From Pantoea sp. RIT-PI-b (GTDB taxonomy: Bacteria; Pseudomonadota; Gammaproteobacteria; Enterobacterales; Enterobacteriaceae): DNA of 64,000 bases. Below, in pieces: positions 41,033 through 49,512 of the stretch; the stretch's first letter is position 1, and each line of letters starts with the position of its first letter. Where the stretch lies: NCBI RefSeq assembly GCF_001187905.1, contig NZ_LGIS01000033.1:434001-498000 (forward strand), in the 5' to 3' direction. The notes beneath the pieces were generated by a model. That model did not search any database and was not told the origin of the DNA. It saw only the letters and a list, made by a program, of their open reading frames with translations. A program made the position numbers and the translations under genes.

Positions 41033-42028
41033 ATGTCATACCGACTGAGTTTGCTGGATAAATCGCCGATTGCCGATGGAGAGACCGCCAGTCACGCGCT
41101 ACATCGCACTTTACAGCTGGCGCAACAGGCGGAAGCCTGGGGCTATCACCGCTTCTGGTTGGCGGAGCATCACAATACCGATCGTCTGGCGAGCCCTTCG
41201 CCGGAACTGCTAATCGCCTGGATCATTGGACAGACGCAACATATTCGCGTTGGCTCCGGTGGCGTGATGCTGCAGCACTACAGCCCTTACAAAGTGGCGG
41301 AAAACTTCAACTTACTGGCATCGCTGGCGCCGGGCCGCATCGACATCGGTGTTGGTAAAGCGCCGGGCGGCTTGCCGCTCTCCACGCGGGCGCTGCAGCT
41401 TGGTGTCCATCTGCAGGAGAAAGGCAGCTTTGCGGAGCAGCTGACGCTGCTGGATAGCTGGTTGCAAGTGCCGCCGGTAGGCGATGAAGAGATTTTGCGC
41501 GCCACGCCGCAGCCGCCGCGTCCGGCGAATCGTTTCCTGCTGGGTGCCAGTGAAGAGAGCGCCAAACTGGCGGCTGAACTCGGCTGGCAGCTGGTATTCG
41601 CTGCGCATCACAACGGCGATCCACAGCTGATGGAGAAAGTCCTCAATAGCTATCGTCAGCACAGCAACGGCCAGCGCGCGCTGGTGGCGGTGCAGGTGGT
41701 CGTGGCAGATTCTCCGGCGGAAGCCGATCTGCTGGTGGATACGCTGCGCGTCTATCACGTCAGCGTAAAAGATGGCCCAAGCGTCAATGTCGGCAGCGTT
41801 GAGCAGGCGGAACGCTATGTGCGTCAGGGCGGCTACAGCGATTACGTGATTGAACCGCGCACGCCATCGTTGCTGAAAGGCACTGCCGCGCAGGTGCATG
41901 CCAAGCTGGATGCGCTGCATCAGAATTTCGGCATTGAAGAGTTCGTGATTGATACGCCGGTGGCTGAAGAGCAGGCGCGCGTGAAATCACTCGAACTGTT
42001 GGCCACGCACCGTTTAGTGACGGCATGA
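41033..42028 (+). CDS. Luciferase-like monooxygenase, MsnO8/YtmO type
   Basis: This 331-residue flavin monooxygenase has the TIM-barrel LLM fold. It begins YRLSLLDKSPIADGETASHALHRTLQLAQQAEAWGYHRFWLAEHHNTD and carries IRVGSGGVMLQHYSPYKVAENFNLLASLAPGRIDIGVGKAPGG, both hallmarks of the MsnO8 family. YtmO (CmoO) of Bacillus subtilis, in the S-alkyl-cysteine operon, is of this type. An AAGGATAAGG ribosome site precedes the ATG. It opens a rightward operon that also carries M20, NtaA-type, GNAT and amino-acid ABC genes. It would use FMNH2 and oxygen to oxidise a sulfur compound after N-acetylation; this is inference from the gene set. Confidence 0.9.
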   Translation: MSYRLSLLDKSPIADGETASHALHRTLQLAQQAEAWGYHRFWLAEHHNTDRLASPSPELLIAWIIGQTQHIRVGSGGVMLQHYSPYKVAENFNLLASLAPGRIDIGVGKAPGGLPLSTRALQLGVHLQEKGSFAEQLTLLDSWLQVPPVGDEEILRATPQPPRPANRFLLGASEESAKLAAELGWQLVFAAHHNGDPQLMEKVLNSYRQHSNGQRALVAVQVVVADSPAEADLLVDTLRVYHVSVKDGPSVNVGSVEQAERYVRQGGYSDYVIEPRTPSLLKGTAAQVHAKLDALHQNFGIEEFVIDTPVAEEQARVKSLELLATHRLVTA

Positions 42029-42050
42029 TTCGCCGATTCCGGAGGCAGGT

Positions 42051-43208
42051 ATGACGCAATTTAGCGAACATCAGCTGATCGACTGGCGGCGCGAGCTGCA
42101 CAGCTGGCCGGAGTTATCCGGTCGCGAAGTCGAAACCACTGCGCGCCTGCGCCGCTGGTTACAGGACGCCGGTTTGCGTCTGCTGGACTACCCGCTGGAA
42201 ACCGGCGTAGTGGTAGAAGTGGGACGCGGCGACACGCTGATTGCGCTGCGTGCCGATATCGATGCGTTACCTATTCACGAAGCCACCGGACTCGCTTACC
42301 GCTCGCGCAATAGCGGAGTGATGCACGCCTGCGGTCACGACGTGCACAGCGCCGTAATGCTGGGTGCGGCATTACAACTGAAAGCGATTGAAGATCAGTT
42401 GCCAGGCCGCATCCGTATTCTGTTCCAACCGGCGGAAGAGAACGCTACCGGTGCACGCCAGCTGATTAATGCCGGGGTGCTCGACGGCGTGCAGGCGATT
42501 TTCGGTATGCACAATGAACCCGGTTTACCGACCGGCACCTTCGCCACGCGCGGCGGCGCGTTTTATGCCAATGCGGATAAATTTATCGTACGCGTGGGCG
42601 GTAAAGGCGCGCATGCGGCGCACCCGGAAGAGGGCGTCGATAGCATTGTGGTCGCCAGCCAGATCATTCAGGCGCTGCAATCGCTCACCAGCCGAAGCTT
42701 CAATACGCTGGATAGCTTAGTGCTGAGCGTCACGCGCATCGACGCCGGCAAAACCTGGAACGTGCTGCCCGGTGAGGCTGAATTTGGCGGCACGGTGCGC
42801 ACCCATGACAAGCAGGTGCGCGCCGAGCTGGAGCAGCGCGCACGCACGCTGGTAGAGAACATCGCGGCAGCCAACGGTGCCAGCGCCACCTTTAGCTGGC
42901 ATCCTGGTCCACCGGTGCTGGAGAACGATGCGCGCTGGGCGCAGTTTGCCAGCCACGTGGCGCAGCAAGCCGGTTACCGCGTGCAAACCGCCGAGCTTCA
43001 TCTTGGCGGTGAAGATTTCGCATTCTACTTACAGCACATCCCCGGCGCGTTTGTCAGCATTGGCAGCGCCAGCGAGTTTGGTCTGCATCATGGCGGCTTC
43101 AACCCTGATGAAGCGCTGATTGCACCCGCTGCACACTACTTTACGCAACTGGCTCAGCAAGCGTTGCAGCACCTTAATGCGCGATGTCGTGACGCCATCC
43201 TGAACTAA
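42051..43208 (+). CDS. M20 amidohydrolase (YtnL/ScmP-type deacylase)
   Basis: This is a 385-residue M20D metallo-deacylase, closely related to the one at 32174-33331 (same length, shared [17 protein letters not shown] and [12 protein letters not shown] phrases). Metal-site residues are in [28 protein letters not shown] and [16 protein letters not shown]. In the Bacillus S-alkyl- and S-succino-cysteine pathways an M20 enzyme removes the N-acetyl group after C-S bond oxidation, and I infer the same here. GGAGG lies upstream of the ATG. It ends 82 bp before the next gene, with a hairpin in between. Confidence 0.92.
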   Translation: MTQFSEHQLIDWRRELHSWPELSGREVETTARLRRWLQDAGLRLLDYPLETGVVVEVGRGDTLIALRADIDALPIHEATGLAYRSRNSGVMHACGHDVHSAVMLGAALQLKAIEDQLPGRIRILFQPAEENATGARQLINAGVLDGVQAIFGMHNEPGLPTGTFATRGGAFYANADKFIVRVGGKGAHAAHPEEGVDSIVVASQIIQALQSLTSRSFNTLDSLVLSVTRIDAGKTWNVLPGEAEFGGTVRTHDKQVRAELEQRARTLVENIAAANGASATFSWHPGPPVLENDARWAQFASHVAQQAGYRVQTAELHLGGEDFAFYLQHIPGAFVSIGSASEFGLHHGGFNPDEALIAPAAHYFTQLAQQALQHLNARCRDAILN

Positions 43209-43238
43209 CTCGATTCACTCATTTAATACCTGTTCTGC

Positions 43239-43259
43239 ACGGCGACGCTCTGTCGCCGT
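43239..43259. other. Intra-operon hairpin
   Basis: Perfect 8-bp stem ACGGCGAC/GTCGCCGT with a 5-base loop in the 82-bp gap before the NtaA-type gene. No T-run follows, so it is more likely an mRNA-processing or stability element than a terminator. Confidence 0.5.
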
Positions 43260-43290
43260 CAGGCTGCGCCTTGGCAAAAGAGAGAACATT

Positions 43291-44604
43291 ATGACTGCAA
43301 GACAACTGCGATTGGGCTCCATCCTGCATGGCGCATCTGGCAATATGTCCGCGTGGCGTCATCCGGCGGCGCTGGCCGATGCCAGCATCAATTTTGACTA
43401 TGCCAAACACATCGCGCGCAAGGCGGAAGCGGGCAAGCTGGATTTTCTGTTTGTCGCCGATGGTCTGTTTATTAACGAAAAATCGATCCCGCATTTTCTT
43501 AATCGCTTTGAACCGCTGACGCTGCTGTCGGCGCTGGCGGGCGTCACCGAGCATCTCGGTTTGGTCGGCACCGTTTCCACTTCGTACAGCGAACCTTTCA
43601 CCGTGGCGCGTCAGTTTGCCAGCCTCGATCATCTGAGCGGTGGTCGCGCCGGCTGGAACGTGGTGACTTCGCCACTGGAGGGATCGGCGAAGAACTTCTC
43701 GCGTCAGCAGCATCCGGAACATGCGCTGCGCTATCGCATTGCCGATGAGTATCTGCAAGTGGTGAAAGGGCTGTGGGATTCGTGGGAACACGATGCTTTC
43801 GTGCGCAATAAAGAGAGCGGTCAGTTCTTTGATGCCAGCAAACTGCACACCTTGAATCACCACGGCGATTTCTTCCAGGTGCAGGGGCCGCTGAACATCG
43901 AACGCACGCCGCAAGGCCGTCCAGTGGTGTTTCAGGCGGGCGCGTCTGAAGATGGCAGAAAGCTGGCGGCGCGCCATGCCGATGCCATTTTTACCCATCA
44001 GCCGACGCGTGAAGAAGCGCAGGAGTTCTACCGCGATGTGAAAAAGCAGCTGGTGGCGAACGGCCGTGAGCCAGGCGATTTGCACATTTTCCAGGGCGTC
44101 GGCGTGATTGTGGGCGATAGCGCGGAAGATGTGGAGCAGCAGTATCAAACCACCGCGGCGCTGGTTTCCATCAAGGATGCGCTCAACTATCTCGGTCGCT
44201 TCTTCGATCATCACGACTTCTCGCAATATCCGCTGGATGAACCGTTCCCGGAACTCGGCGCTATCGGTCAGAACAGCTTCCGCAGCACCACCGACGAAAT
44301 CAAACGCAAGGCGCGCGACCACGGTCATACGCTGCGTCAGGCGGCATTGGAGGCTGCGACGCCGCGTCCATTGTTCCACGGCACGCCAGAGCAGGTGGCT
44401 GACGGTTTGCAGCTGTGGTTTGAGAGCGAAGCGACCGATGGCTTCATCATTCAGGGCGGCACGCCCGATACCTTCGAACGCTTTATCGATCGCGTGGTAC
44501 CGATTCTGCAAGCGCGCGGCTTAACCCGTACCGAATATCCCGGCACCACGCTGCGTGCCAGCTTTGGCCTAAAAGATCCGCTTAACCAATTCACACAACA
44601 ATAA
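43291..44604 (+). CDS. NtaA/SnaA/DszA-family monooxygenase (CmoJ/YxeK-like)
   Basis: This is a 437-residue flavin monooxygenase of the nitrilotriacetate/dibenzothiophene sulfone type, larger than ordinary luciferase-like proteins. It shows [102 protein letters not shown] and [25 protein letters not shown], all diagnostic. In B. subtilis CmoJ/YtnJ and YxeK of this family break the C-S bond of N-acetyl-S-alkyl- or S-succino-cysteine using FMNH2 and oxygen. The reductase is not in the window. The AAAGAGAGAACATT leader gives a GAG ribosome site. Confidence 0.92.
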   Translation: MTARQLRLGSILHGASGNMSAWRHPAALADASINFDYAKHIARKAEAGKLDFLFVADGLFINEKSIPHFLNRFEPLTLLSALAGVTEHLGLVGTVSTSYSEPFTVARQFASLDHLSGGRAGWNVVTSPLEGSAKNFSRQQHPEHALRYRIADEYLQVVKGLWDSWEHDAFVRNKESGQFFDASKLHTLNHHGDFFQVQGPLNIERTPQGRPVVFQAGASEDGRKLAARHADAIFTHQPTREEAQEFYRDVKKQLVANGREPGDLHIFQGVGVIVGDSAEDVEQQYQTTAALVSIKDALNYLGRFFDHHDFSQYPLDEPFPELGAIGQNSFRSTTDEIKRKARDHGHTLRQAALEAATPRPLFHGTPEQVADGLQLWFESEATDGFIIQGGTPDTFERFIDRVVPILQARGLTRTEYPGTTLRASFGLKDPLNQFTQQ

Positions 44605-44620
44605 GAGTCGAGAAAACGCT

Positions 44621-45553
44621 ATGCAGAAAAAATCCCTTATCGCGCTGCTGTTGCTGGGCATGAGCAGCGCCGTATTTGCCGAGGATGTGGCGGTTAACGG
44701 TCAGAATGTCAGTGTGGAAGCCAACAAAACGCCGATCAATACCGCGAAGAATGACGCCGCTGTGGCGCAGATTCCGGCCGGACATCGCTTCGCGGTGCCA
44801 GGTTCATTCACCGTGGCCGTCGCCGCGCTCAATTCACCGCCGCTGACGGTGTTCAGTGATGACAACAAAACCCTGCTCGGCAGCGAAGTGGATATCGCCC
44901 GCTTAGTCGCCGATAGCCTGGGTTTGAAACTTAACGTGGTGCCAACCTCGTGGGAAGACTGGCCGCTTGGCGTGGCATCGGGTAAATACGATGCGGCGAT
45001 CAGTAACGTGACCGTCACCAAAGAGCGTAAAGAGCGCTTCGATTTCGCCACCTACCGCAAAGATTCACTCGGTTTTTACGTCAAATCCACCAGCCCGATT
45101 AAGGCGATCACCAAAGCAGAAGATATCGCCGGACTGCGCATTATCGTTGGTTCCGGTACCAATCAGGAGTCGATCCTGTTGGCCTGGGATAAAGAGAATC
45201 AGGCCAAAGGGTTGAAGCCGTTTACGCCGGTGTATACCAAAGACGATGCGGCACAAACCCTGGCGCTGCAGTCGGGTCGCGCGGATGCCTTTTTTGGCCC
45301 CAACGTGATTGGCGCGTGGAAAGCGGCGTTGACTAAACAGACGCGTTTGGTGGGCAGCGTCGATGGTGGCTGGCCGAAAGCGGCACACATCGCGGTGACG
45401 GTGAAGAAAGATGGCGGCCTGGTGCAGCCGATCAACACCGCGCTGAATGGCGTGATCAAGAACGGTGATTACGACAAGGTGCTGAAGCGCTGGGGGGAAG
45501 GCGTCGAGCGCATCGACAGTTCCGAAATCAATCCAGCCGGCTTGGGCGACTAA
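44621..45553 (+). CDS. Polar amino-acid ABC transporter binding protein 1
   Basis: This 310-residue exported SBP_bac_3 binding protein (cystine/glutamine type) has signal peptide LIALLLLGMSSAVFA. The mature part has SEVDIARLVADSLGLKLNVVPTSWEDWPLGVASGKYDAAISNVTVTKERKERFDFATY, the classical FliY/HisJ-like specificity region, and GLRIIVGSGTNQESILLAWDKENQAKG. A distinctive pre-domain (NKTPINTAKNDAAVAQIPAGHRFAVPGSF) precedes it and is shared with the second binding protein at 47789-48694. Such proteins in Bacillus (TcyJ/TcyK) take up cystine and S-alkyl-cysteines. It lies 16 bp after the NtaA-type gene. Confidence 0.92.
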   Translation: MQKKSLIALLLLGMSSAVFAEDVAVNGQNVSVEANKTPINTAKNDAAVAQIPAGHRFAVPGSFTVAVAALNSPPLTVFSDDNKTLLGSEVDIARLVADSLGLKLNVVPTSWEDWPLGVASGKYDAAISNVTVTKERKERFDFATYRKDSLGFYVKSTSPIKAITKAEDIAGLRIIVGSGTNQESILLAWDKENQAKGLKPFTPVYTKDDAAQTLALQSGRADAFFGPNVIGAWKAALTKQTRLVGSVDGGWPKAAHIAVTVKKDGGLVQPINTALNGVIKNGDYDKVLKRWGEGVERIDSSEINPAGLGD

Positions 45554-45562
45554 GGAGGCCGC

Positions 45563-46075
45563 ATGAGCGAGCAATTTTTCCGCGAAGTGTCACCGGAAGC
45601 GCCGGAGCTGCAGCCGATTTTGACTGGACTGTTTGGCGAGTATACGGCGCGCTACGGCGAATTCTTTACCAGCCAAAAAGAGGTTGAGCTGACCGAATGG
45701 TATTTGCCGCCGCGCGGGCTATTTATTGTGCTGGAGCGCGACGGCGAGATTATCGCCATGGGGGCTTACAAACCGTATGACGCGGTGACCGCCGAGTTCA
45801 AGCGCATCTGGACGCGCAGCGATCTGCGTCGTCAGGGTTTGGCGCTGCTCATCCTGCAGGAACTGGAGCGGCGCGCGCTGCGCGCGGGTTACCAGCGCGT
45901 GTTTCTCACCACCGGTTTCCGCCAGCCGGAAGCGGTGAAGCTGTATATCGGCCACGGTTATCAGCCACAGTTTGAGCTGCTGGAGGATATGGAGATCTAC
46001 AGCCGCCCGCCACACGATGGACGCTTGCGCTTCCTGAAAGTGATTGATGTGCATAGCGTGGCGCAGGCCAGCTAA
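45563..46075 (+). CDS. GNAT family N-acetyltransferase (SnaA-like role)
   Basis: This 170-residue GNAT acetyltransferase has the acetyl-CoA motif A, LRRQGLALLILQELERRALRAGYQRVFL, with R-R-x-G-x-A in the expected loop, then TTGFRQPEAVKLYIGHGYQPQF, the helix-strand end of the fold. Placement inside an S-alkyl-cysteine-type operon suggests that it N-acetylates the imported cysteine conjugate, as SnaA/SnaB and YxeL do in Bacillus, before the monooxygenase step; this is inference. It lies between the first binding protein (9 bp) and the permease (9 bp), with AAGGAGG before the ATG. Confidence 0.87.
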   Translation: MSEQFFREVSPEAPELQPILTGLFGEYTARYGEFFTSQKEVELTEWYLPPRGLFIVLERDGEIIAMGAYKPYDAVTAEFKRIWTRSDLRRQGLALLILQELERRALRAGYQRVFLTTGFRQPEAVKLYIGHGYQPQFELLEDMEIYSRPPHDGRLRFLKVIDVHSVAQAS

Positions 46076-46084
46076 GGAGTAACA

Positions 46085-47008
46085 ATGAGCGATCAACAAC
46101 GATTAACCGTGGTGCCGGCGCGATATCCGGCACGTACCGTCGGCGCGATTGTCGCGCTGTTTATTCTGGCCAGCGTGATCGATTCCGTTGCCTTTAACCC
46201 GCGCTGGGAATGGGGCGTGTTCGCCAAATGGTTTTTTGATCCGGTGATCCTTAGCGGTTTAGGGCAAACGCTGCTGCTAACGCTGTTTGGCACTATTCTC
46301 AGCCTGATCTTCGGCGGCCTGCTGGCGCTGGCGCGGCTTTCGTCATCGTGGCTGCTGAGCACGCTGGCGTTCGGCTATATCTGGCTGTTCCGCTCGCTGC
46401 CGCTGATTGTGGTGCTGATCATCCTGTACAATTTCTCCTATCTATACGACACGCTGTCGCTCGGTATTCCGTTTACCGCGCTGTCGTGGGGCCATTTCCA
46501 GACCATCAACGTGCTCGGCCAGTTCCCGGCAGCGGTGATTGGGTTGACGTTGGTGCAGAGCGCCTACAGCGCCGAGATCATTCGCGGCGGCTTTTTGGGT
46601 GTCGACCACGGTCAGTTTGAAGCGGCATCGGCGCTCGGTTTGTCCTCAACGCGGCGTACTTTCCGCATCATTCTGCCGCAGGCGCTACGCGCGATCATTC
46701 CTACTACGTTTAACGAAATTATCAGCCTCGCCAAAGGCACCTCAATGGTGTACGTGCTGGCGATGCCGGAGCTGTTTTACACCATCCAGATGATCTACAA
46801 CCGTACCCAGCAGGTGATTCCGCTGCTGATGGTCGGTGCCGCCTGGTATCTGATTATCACCACCGTGTTGTCACTGCTGCAGCACAGCGTTGAGCGCTGG
46901 CTGGCACGTAGCGTCACGCGTGAACCACAGCCGTCGCGCTGGCGTCAATGGCGTAACCGCAGCGCCAAACCTGCAACCGAGGAGCTCTCCCATGTCCGAA
47001 GCCATTGA
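46085..47008 (+). CDS. Polar amino-acid ABC transporter permease (HisMQ/TcyL type)
   Basis: This 307-residue permease of the His/Glu/Gln/Arg/opine family has four to five transmembrane segments. [30 protein letters not shown] is the family's N-terminal signature, [19 protein letters not shown] follows, and the EAA loop reads [55 protein letters not shown]. It has a longer than usual N-terminus and a basic C-terminal tail. A single permease gene means a homodimeric channel. The ATPase gene starts within its last 17 bp. Role: uptake of the cysteine conjugate. Confidence 0.93.
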   Translation: MSDQQRLTVVPARYPARTVGAIVALFILASVIDSVAFNPRWEWGVFAKWFFDPVILSGLGQTLLLTLFGTILSLIFGGLLALARLSSSWLLSTLAFGYIWLFRSLPLIVVLIILYNFSYLYDTLSLGIPFTALSWGHFQTINVLGQFPAAVIGLTLVQSAYSAEIIRGGFLGVDHGQFEAASALGLSSTRRTFRIILPQALRAIIPTTFNEIISLAKGTSMVYVLAMPELFYTIQMIYNRTQQVIPLLMVGAAWYLIITTVLSLLQHSVERWLARSVTREPQPSRWRQWRNRSAKPATEELSHVRSH

Positions 47009-47789
47009 TTACCGCAAGAATCTGCATACCGCTGGCGCGATTAGCATTACCGGCGTGAGCAAATCGTTCGGCAAGCTAAAAGCGCTGGATGACGTGTCCC
47101 TGGAACTGGAACCGGGATCGGTCACAGTAATCCTCGGTCCATCCGGTTCGGGTAAATCGACGCTGCTGCGCACCATTAACCATTTGGAGCGCGTCGATGA
47201 AGGGTATATCCAGATTGATGGCGACTATATTGGCTACCAGCGGCGCGGCGACAAGCTGTATGAGCTGAAGGAAAAGGCGATTCTGCGTCAGCGCATCAAC
47301 GTCGGCTACGTGTTCCAGAACTTCAACTTGTTCCCGCATCTGACGGTGCTGGAGAACCTGATTGAAGCGCCGATTGCGCATCGTCAGCTGTCGCGGCGTG
47401 CAGCTATCGATCGCGCGGGCGATCTGCTGGATGTGGTGGGGTTGCGCCACAAAGCCGATGCCTGGCCGCGTCATCTCTCCGGCGGTCAGCAGCAGCGTAT
47501 CGCCATTGCGCGGGCGCTGATGCTCAATCCACGCGTGATGCTGTTTGACGAACCGACATCGGCACTCGATCCCGAGCTGGTGGGCGAAGTACTGGACGTG
47601 ATTAAAAAGCTGGCGCGTTCCGGTACCACGCTGGTGATTGTGACGCATGAAGTGGGTTTTGCACGTGAAGTGGCCGATAACGTGGTGTTTATGGTCGACG
47701 GACGCATTGTTGAGCAGGGCAGCAGCCATCAGGTGCTGAATCAGCCGCGCCATGAGCGCACTAAACGTTTTCTGGCGCGGGTACTTTAA
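46992..47789 (+). CDS. Polar amino-acid ABC transporter ATP-binding protein
   Basis: This is a 265-residue ATPase of the GlnQ/HisP/TcyN class. Walker A is [18 protein letters not shown], the Q-loop [21 protein letters not shown], the signature [17 protein letters not shown], and Walker [20 protein letters not shown], with the switch in [14 protein letters not shown]. The inserted segment [21 protein letters not shown] after Walker A is unusual for GlnQ but common in this subfamily. The ATG at 46992 lies within the permease gene and has GGAG just upstream; an open frame 34 codons earlier only tracks the permease. Its stop overlaps the next gene by 1 bp. Confidence 0.94.
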   Translation: MSEAIDYRKNLHTAGAISITGVSKSFGKLKALDDVSLELEPGSVTVILGPSGSGKSTLLRTINHLERVDEGYIQIDGDYIGYQRRGDKLYELKEKAILRQRINVGYVFQNFNLFPHLTVLENLIEAPIAHRQLSRRAAIDRAGDLLDVVGLRHKADAWPRHLSGGQQQRIAIARALMLNPRVMLFDEPTSALDPELVGEVLDVIKKLARSGTTLVIVTHEVGFAREVADNVVFMVDGRIVEQGSSHQVLNQPRHERTKRFLARVL

Positions 47790-48694
47790 TGCAACGTGTA
47801 ATTATTACAGCGCTACTGAGCGCGATGTTGGCCTCGCCGGCTATCGCGGCAGAAACGCTGGATGCCAAAAATAACGAAACGCCGATCAATATTGCCGCCA
47901 ATCCGCAGGCGATTGCCAAAATTCCGGCCGATTTTCATTTCGTCAATCCAGGCTATTTAACGGTAGCGACTACCGCGATGAATTCACCGCCGATTGGGTT
48001 GTGGGCGTCGGATAATAAGACGCTAATTGGCAGCGATCCGGATATGGCGCGTCTGCTGGCGGATAGTCTGGGCCTTAAATTGAAACTGGTGCCGGCGGCG
48101 TGGGAAGATTGGCCGCTGGGCATAACCGCCGGACGCTATGACGTGGCCATGTTCAATATTGCGGTGACCGAGGAGCGCAAGAAGAAGTTCGATTTCGCCA
48201 CCTATCGCGCGGATAACCACGCGTTTGCGGTGAAAACCAACAGCGCGATTACCGCAATCAAAGGGCGCGAGGATGTGGCGGGTAAACGCATCATCGTCGG
48301 TTCCGGTACCAATCAGGAGCGTATTCTGCTCGGCTGGGATGAGAAGAACCGTGCGCAGGGCTTAGCGCCGGTGCAACCGATTTATCTCAATGATGATGCG
48401 GCGGCAACGCTGGCGCTGCTTTCCGGACGCGCGGATGCGTCGTTTGGCCCGCAGGCGCTGGCGGCATGGAAGGTTGCCTCACGCGGACAAACCAAAATCG
48501 TCGGCCACGGCCCGTTCCGCGCATGGGTGGCGGTAACGACGAAGAAAGGGAATGGCCTGGACGTGGCGCTGCAGCAGGCGATTAACGGCGCTATCGCCAG
48601 CGGCGAGTACAAACAGGTGCTGGCGCGCTGGGGTGAACAGGAGGAGGCGGTTGAAACATCTCAGGTTAATCCAACGGGCATTGTTTATCAGTAA
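47789..48694 (+). CDS. Polar amino-acid ABC transporter binding protein 2
   Basis: This 301-residue exported SBP_bac_3 binding protein has signal peptide VIITALLSAMLASPAIA. It is a diverged paralogue of the protein at 44621-45553: both have the NETPIN-x-A-x-N start, SWEDWPLG/AWEDWPLG, KFDFATYRA and IIVGSGTNQE. The ligand-contact region differs (MFNIAVTEERKKKF versus SNVTVTKERKERF), so the two may present related ligands to one membrane complex. The ATG overlaps the ATPase stop. A strong terminator follows 29 bp after the stop, closing the operon. Confidence 0.92.
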   Translation: MQRVIITALLSAMLASPAIAAETLDAKNNETPINIAANPQAIAKIPADFHFVNPGYLTVATTAMNSPPIGLWASDNKTLIGSDPDMARLLADSLGLKLKLVPAAWEDWPLGITAGRYDVAMFNIAVTEERKKKFDFATYRADNHAFAVKTNSAITAIKGREDVAGKRIIVGSGTNQERILLGWDEKNRAQGLAPVQPIYLNDDAAATLALLSGRADASFGPQALAAWKVASRGQTKIVGHGPFRAWVAVTTKKGNGLDVALQQAINGAIASGEYKQVLARWGEQEEAVETSQVNPTGIVYQ

Positions 48695-48722
48695 TTGTTT
48701 TTAATTGGCCTGATTTTGCGAG

Positions 48723-48760
48723 AAAGCTCACGATGTAAAAGTCGTGGGCTTTTTTGTTTT
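48723..48760 (+). terminator. Rho-independent terminator of the amino-acid transport operon
   Basis: An 11-bp stem, AAAGCTCACGA against TCGTGGGCTTT (one G-T pair), with an 8-base loop, followed by a run of T's (CTTTTTTGTTTT). It is 29 bp after the last stop codon of the operon. Confidence 0.85.
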
Positions 48761-49001
48761 TATTTAGGTGGCTGCGCATTTTATTGCGCCATTTAATAAG
48801 TGATTGCGCTTAGTGGTATTTTTTTAATTTCCACTTCTTATGGCAAACGCTAATGTTTTTAAATAATTGCTGTGCCACGATACTGATGGTTTTGGGCGAG
48901 TGCGGTGTTTAACGTTCACCATATTAAAAGGGAGTTTGATGATATGGCTTACCGTCGACCTGCATCACCCAATCAATAGCAAACAAGATTGGGGTGAAGT
49001 A

Positions 49002-49427
49002 ATGTTAGCTGAACCGTTAAGTAAAAGCGTTATCAATTATTCGTGCCGTCGACCTAAATGCGATCAAGGCGGACAACCACCGCGCGGAGGAAAAGGAATG
49101 CAAGAACGTGTTAAAAGGCTGGAAGATAACGTGACCGTATTGGTCGCGGATGTGGCAGTTATTAAGTCGAACTATGCCACGAAACAGGATGTGGAAGCCG
49201 TTAAGGCGGATGTGGCGGTAATCAAGTCAAATTATGCGACTAAGGAGGATGTGGCTGCGGTGAAAGCGGATGTGGCGGTGATCAAGTCCAATTACGCCAC
49301 TAAAGAGGATGTTGCGGCGATAAAGGTAGATTTGTATAAAGCGATGATGACGCAAACTAAATGGATGGTGACTACCCAATTTGTAACCTTAGGAGCGGGT
49401 CTTTCACTTGCGAAATTGCTGTTTTAA
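49002..49427 (+). CDS. Small coiled-coil protein with three 20-residue repeats
   Basis: This is an unrecognised protein of 141 residues (start uncertain). After a Gly/Pro-rich stretch (CDQGGQPPRGGKG) come ERVKRLEDNVTVLVADVAVIKSNYATK and three tandem 20-residue units of the form ADVAVIKSNYATKEDVAAVK, a heptad-like coiled coil, ending in a C-terminal transmembrane-like helix (VTTQFVTLGAGLSLAKLLF). This layout resembles small hemolysin-XhlA-like or coiled-coil tail-anchored proteins common in enterobacteria. Starts at 48939 (GGGAG), 49002 (GGGGTGAAG) and 49098 (GGAGGAAAAGGA) are all possible. The region 48761-48938 before it shows no gene. Confidence 0.6.
   Translation: MLAEPLSKSVINYSCRRPKCDQGGQPPRGGKGMQERVKRLEDNVTVLVADVAVIKSNYATKQDVEAVKADVAVIKSNYATKEDVAAVKADVAVIKSNYATKEDVAAIKVDLYKAMMTQTKWMVTTQFVTLGAGLSLAKLLF
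49146..49325 (+). repeat. Three 60-bp tandem coding repeats
   Basis: Units at 49146-49205, 49206-49265 and 49266-49325, each starting GCGGATGTGGC and encoding 20 residues; a decayed fourth start follows. Units differ mainly at synonymous positions, so the protein repeat is under selection. Confidence 0.8.
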
Positions 49428-49444
49428 TGAGTATGCCTTGTACC

Positions 49445-49498
49445 GGTCGCCATTAATGGCGACCCCATGAGATCGTAAGGTGCGCATTAATGCGCACC
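49445..49498. repeat. Adjacent class A and class C REP-like palindromes
   Basis: GGTCGCCATTAATGGCGACC (class A without a GTAG head) at 49445-49464, then GTAAGGTGCGCATTAATGCG and so on (class C) at 49475-49498, between convergent genes. Confidence 0.7.
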
Positions 49499-49512
49499 GG
49501 GTAAATAGTAAT

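Noticed and set aside
49146-49325. Regular 60-bp direct repeats considered as a CRISPR array
   Set aside because: Units are contiguous with no unique spacers and are fully coding.
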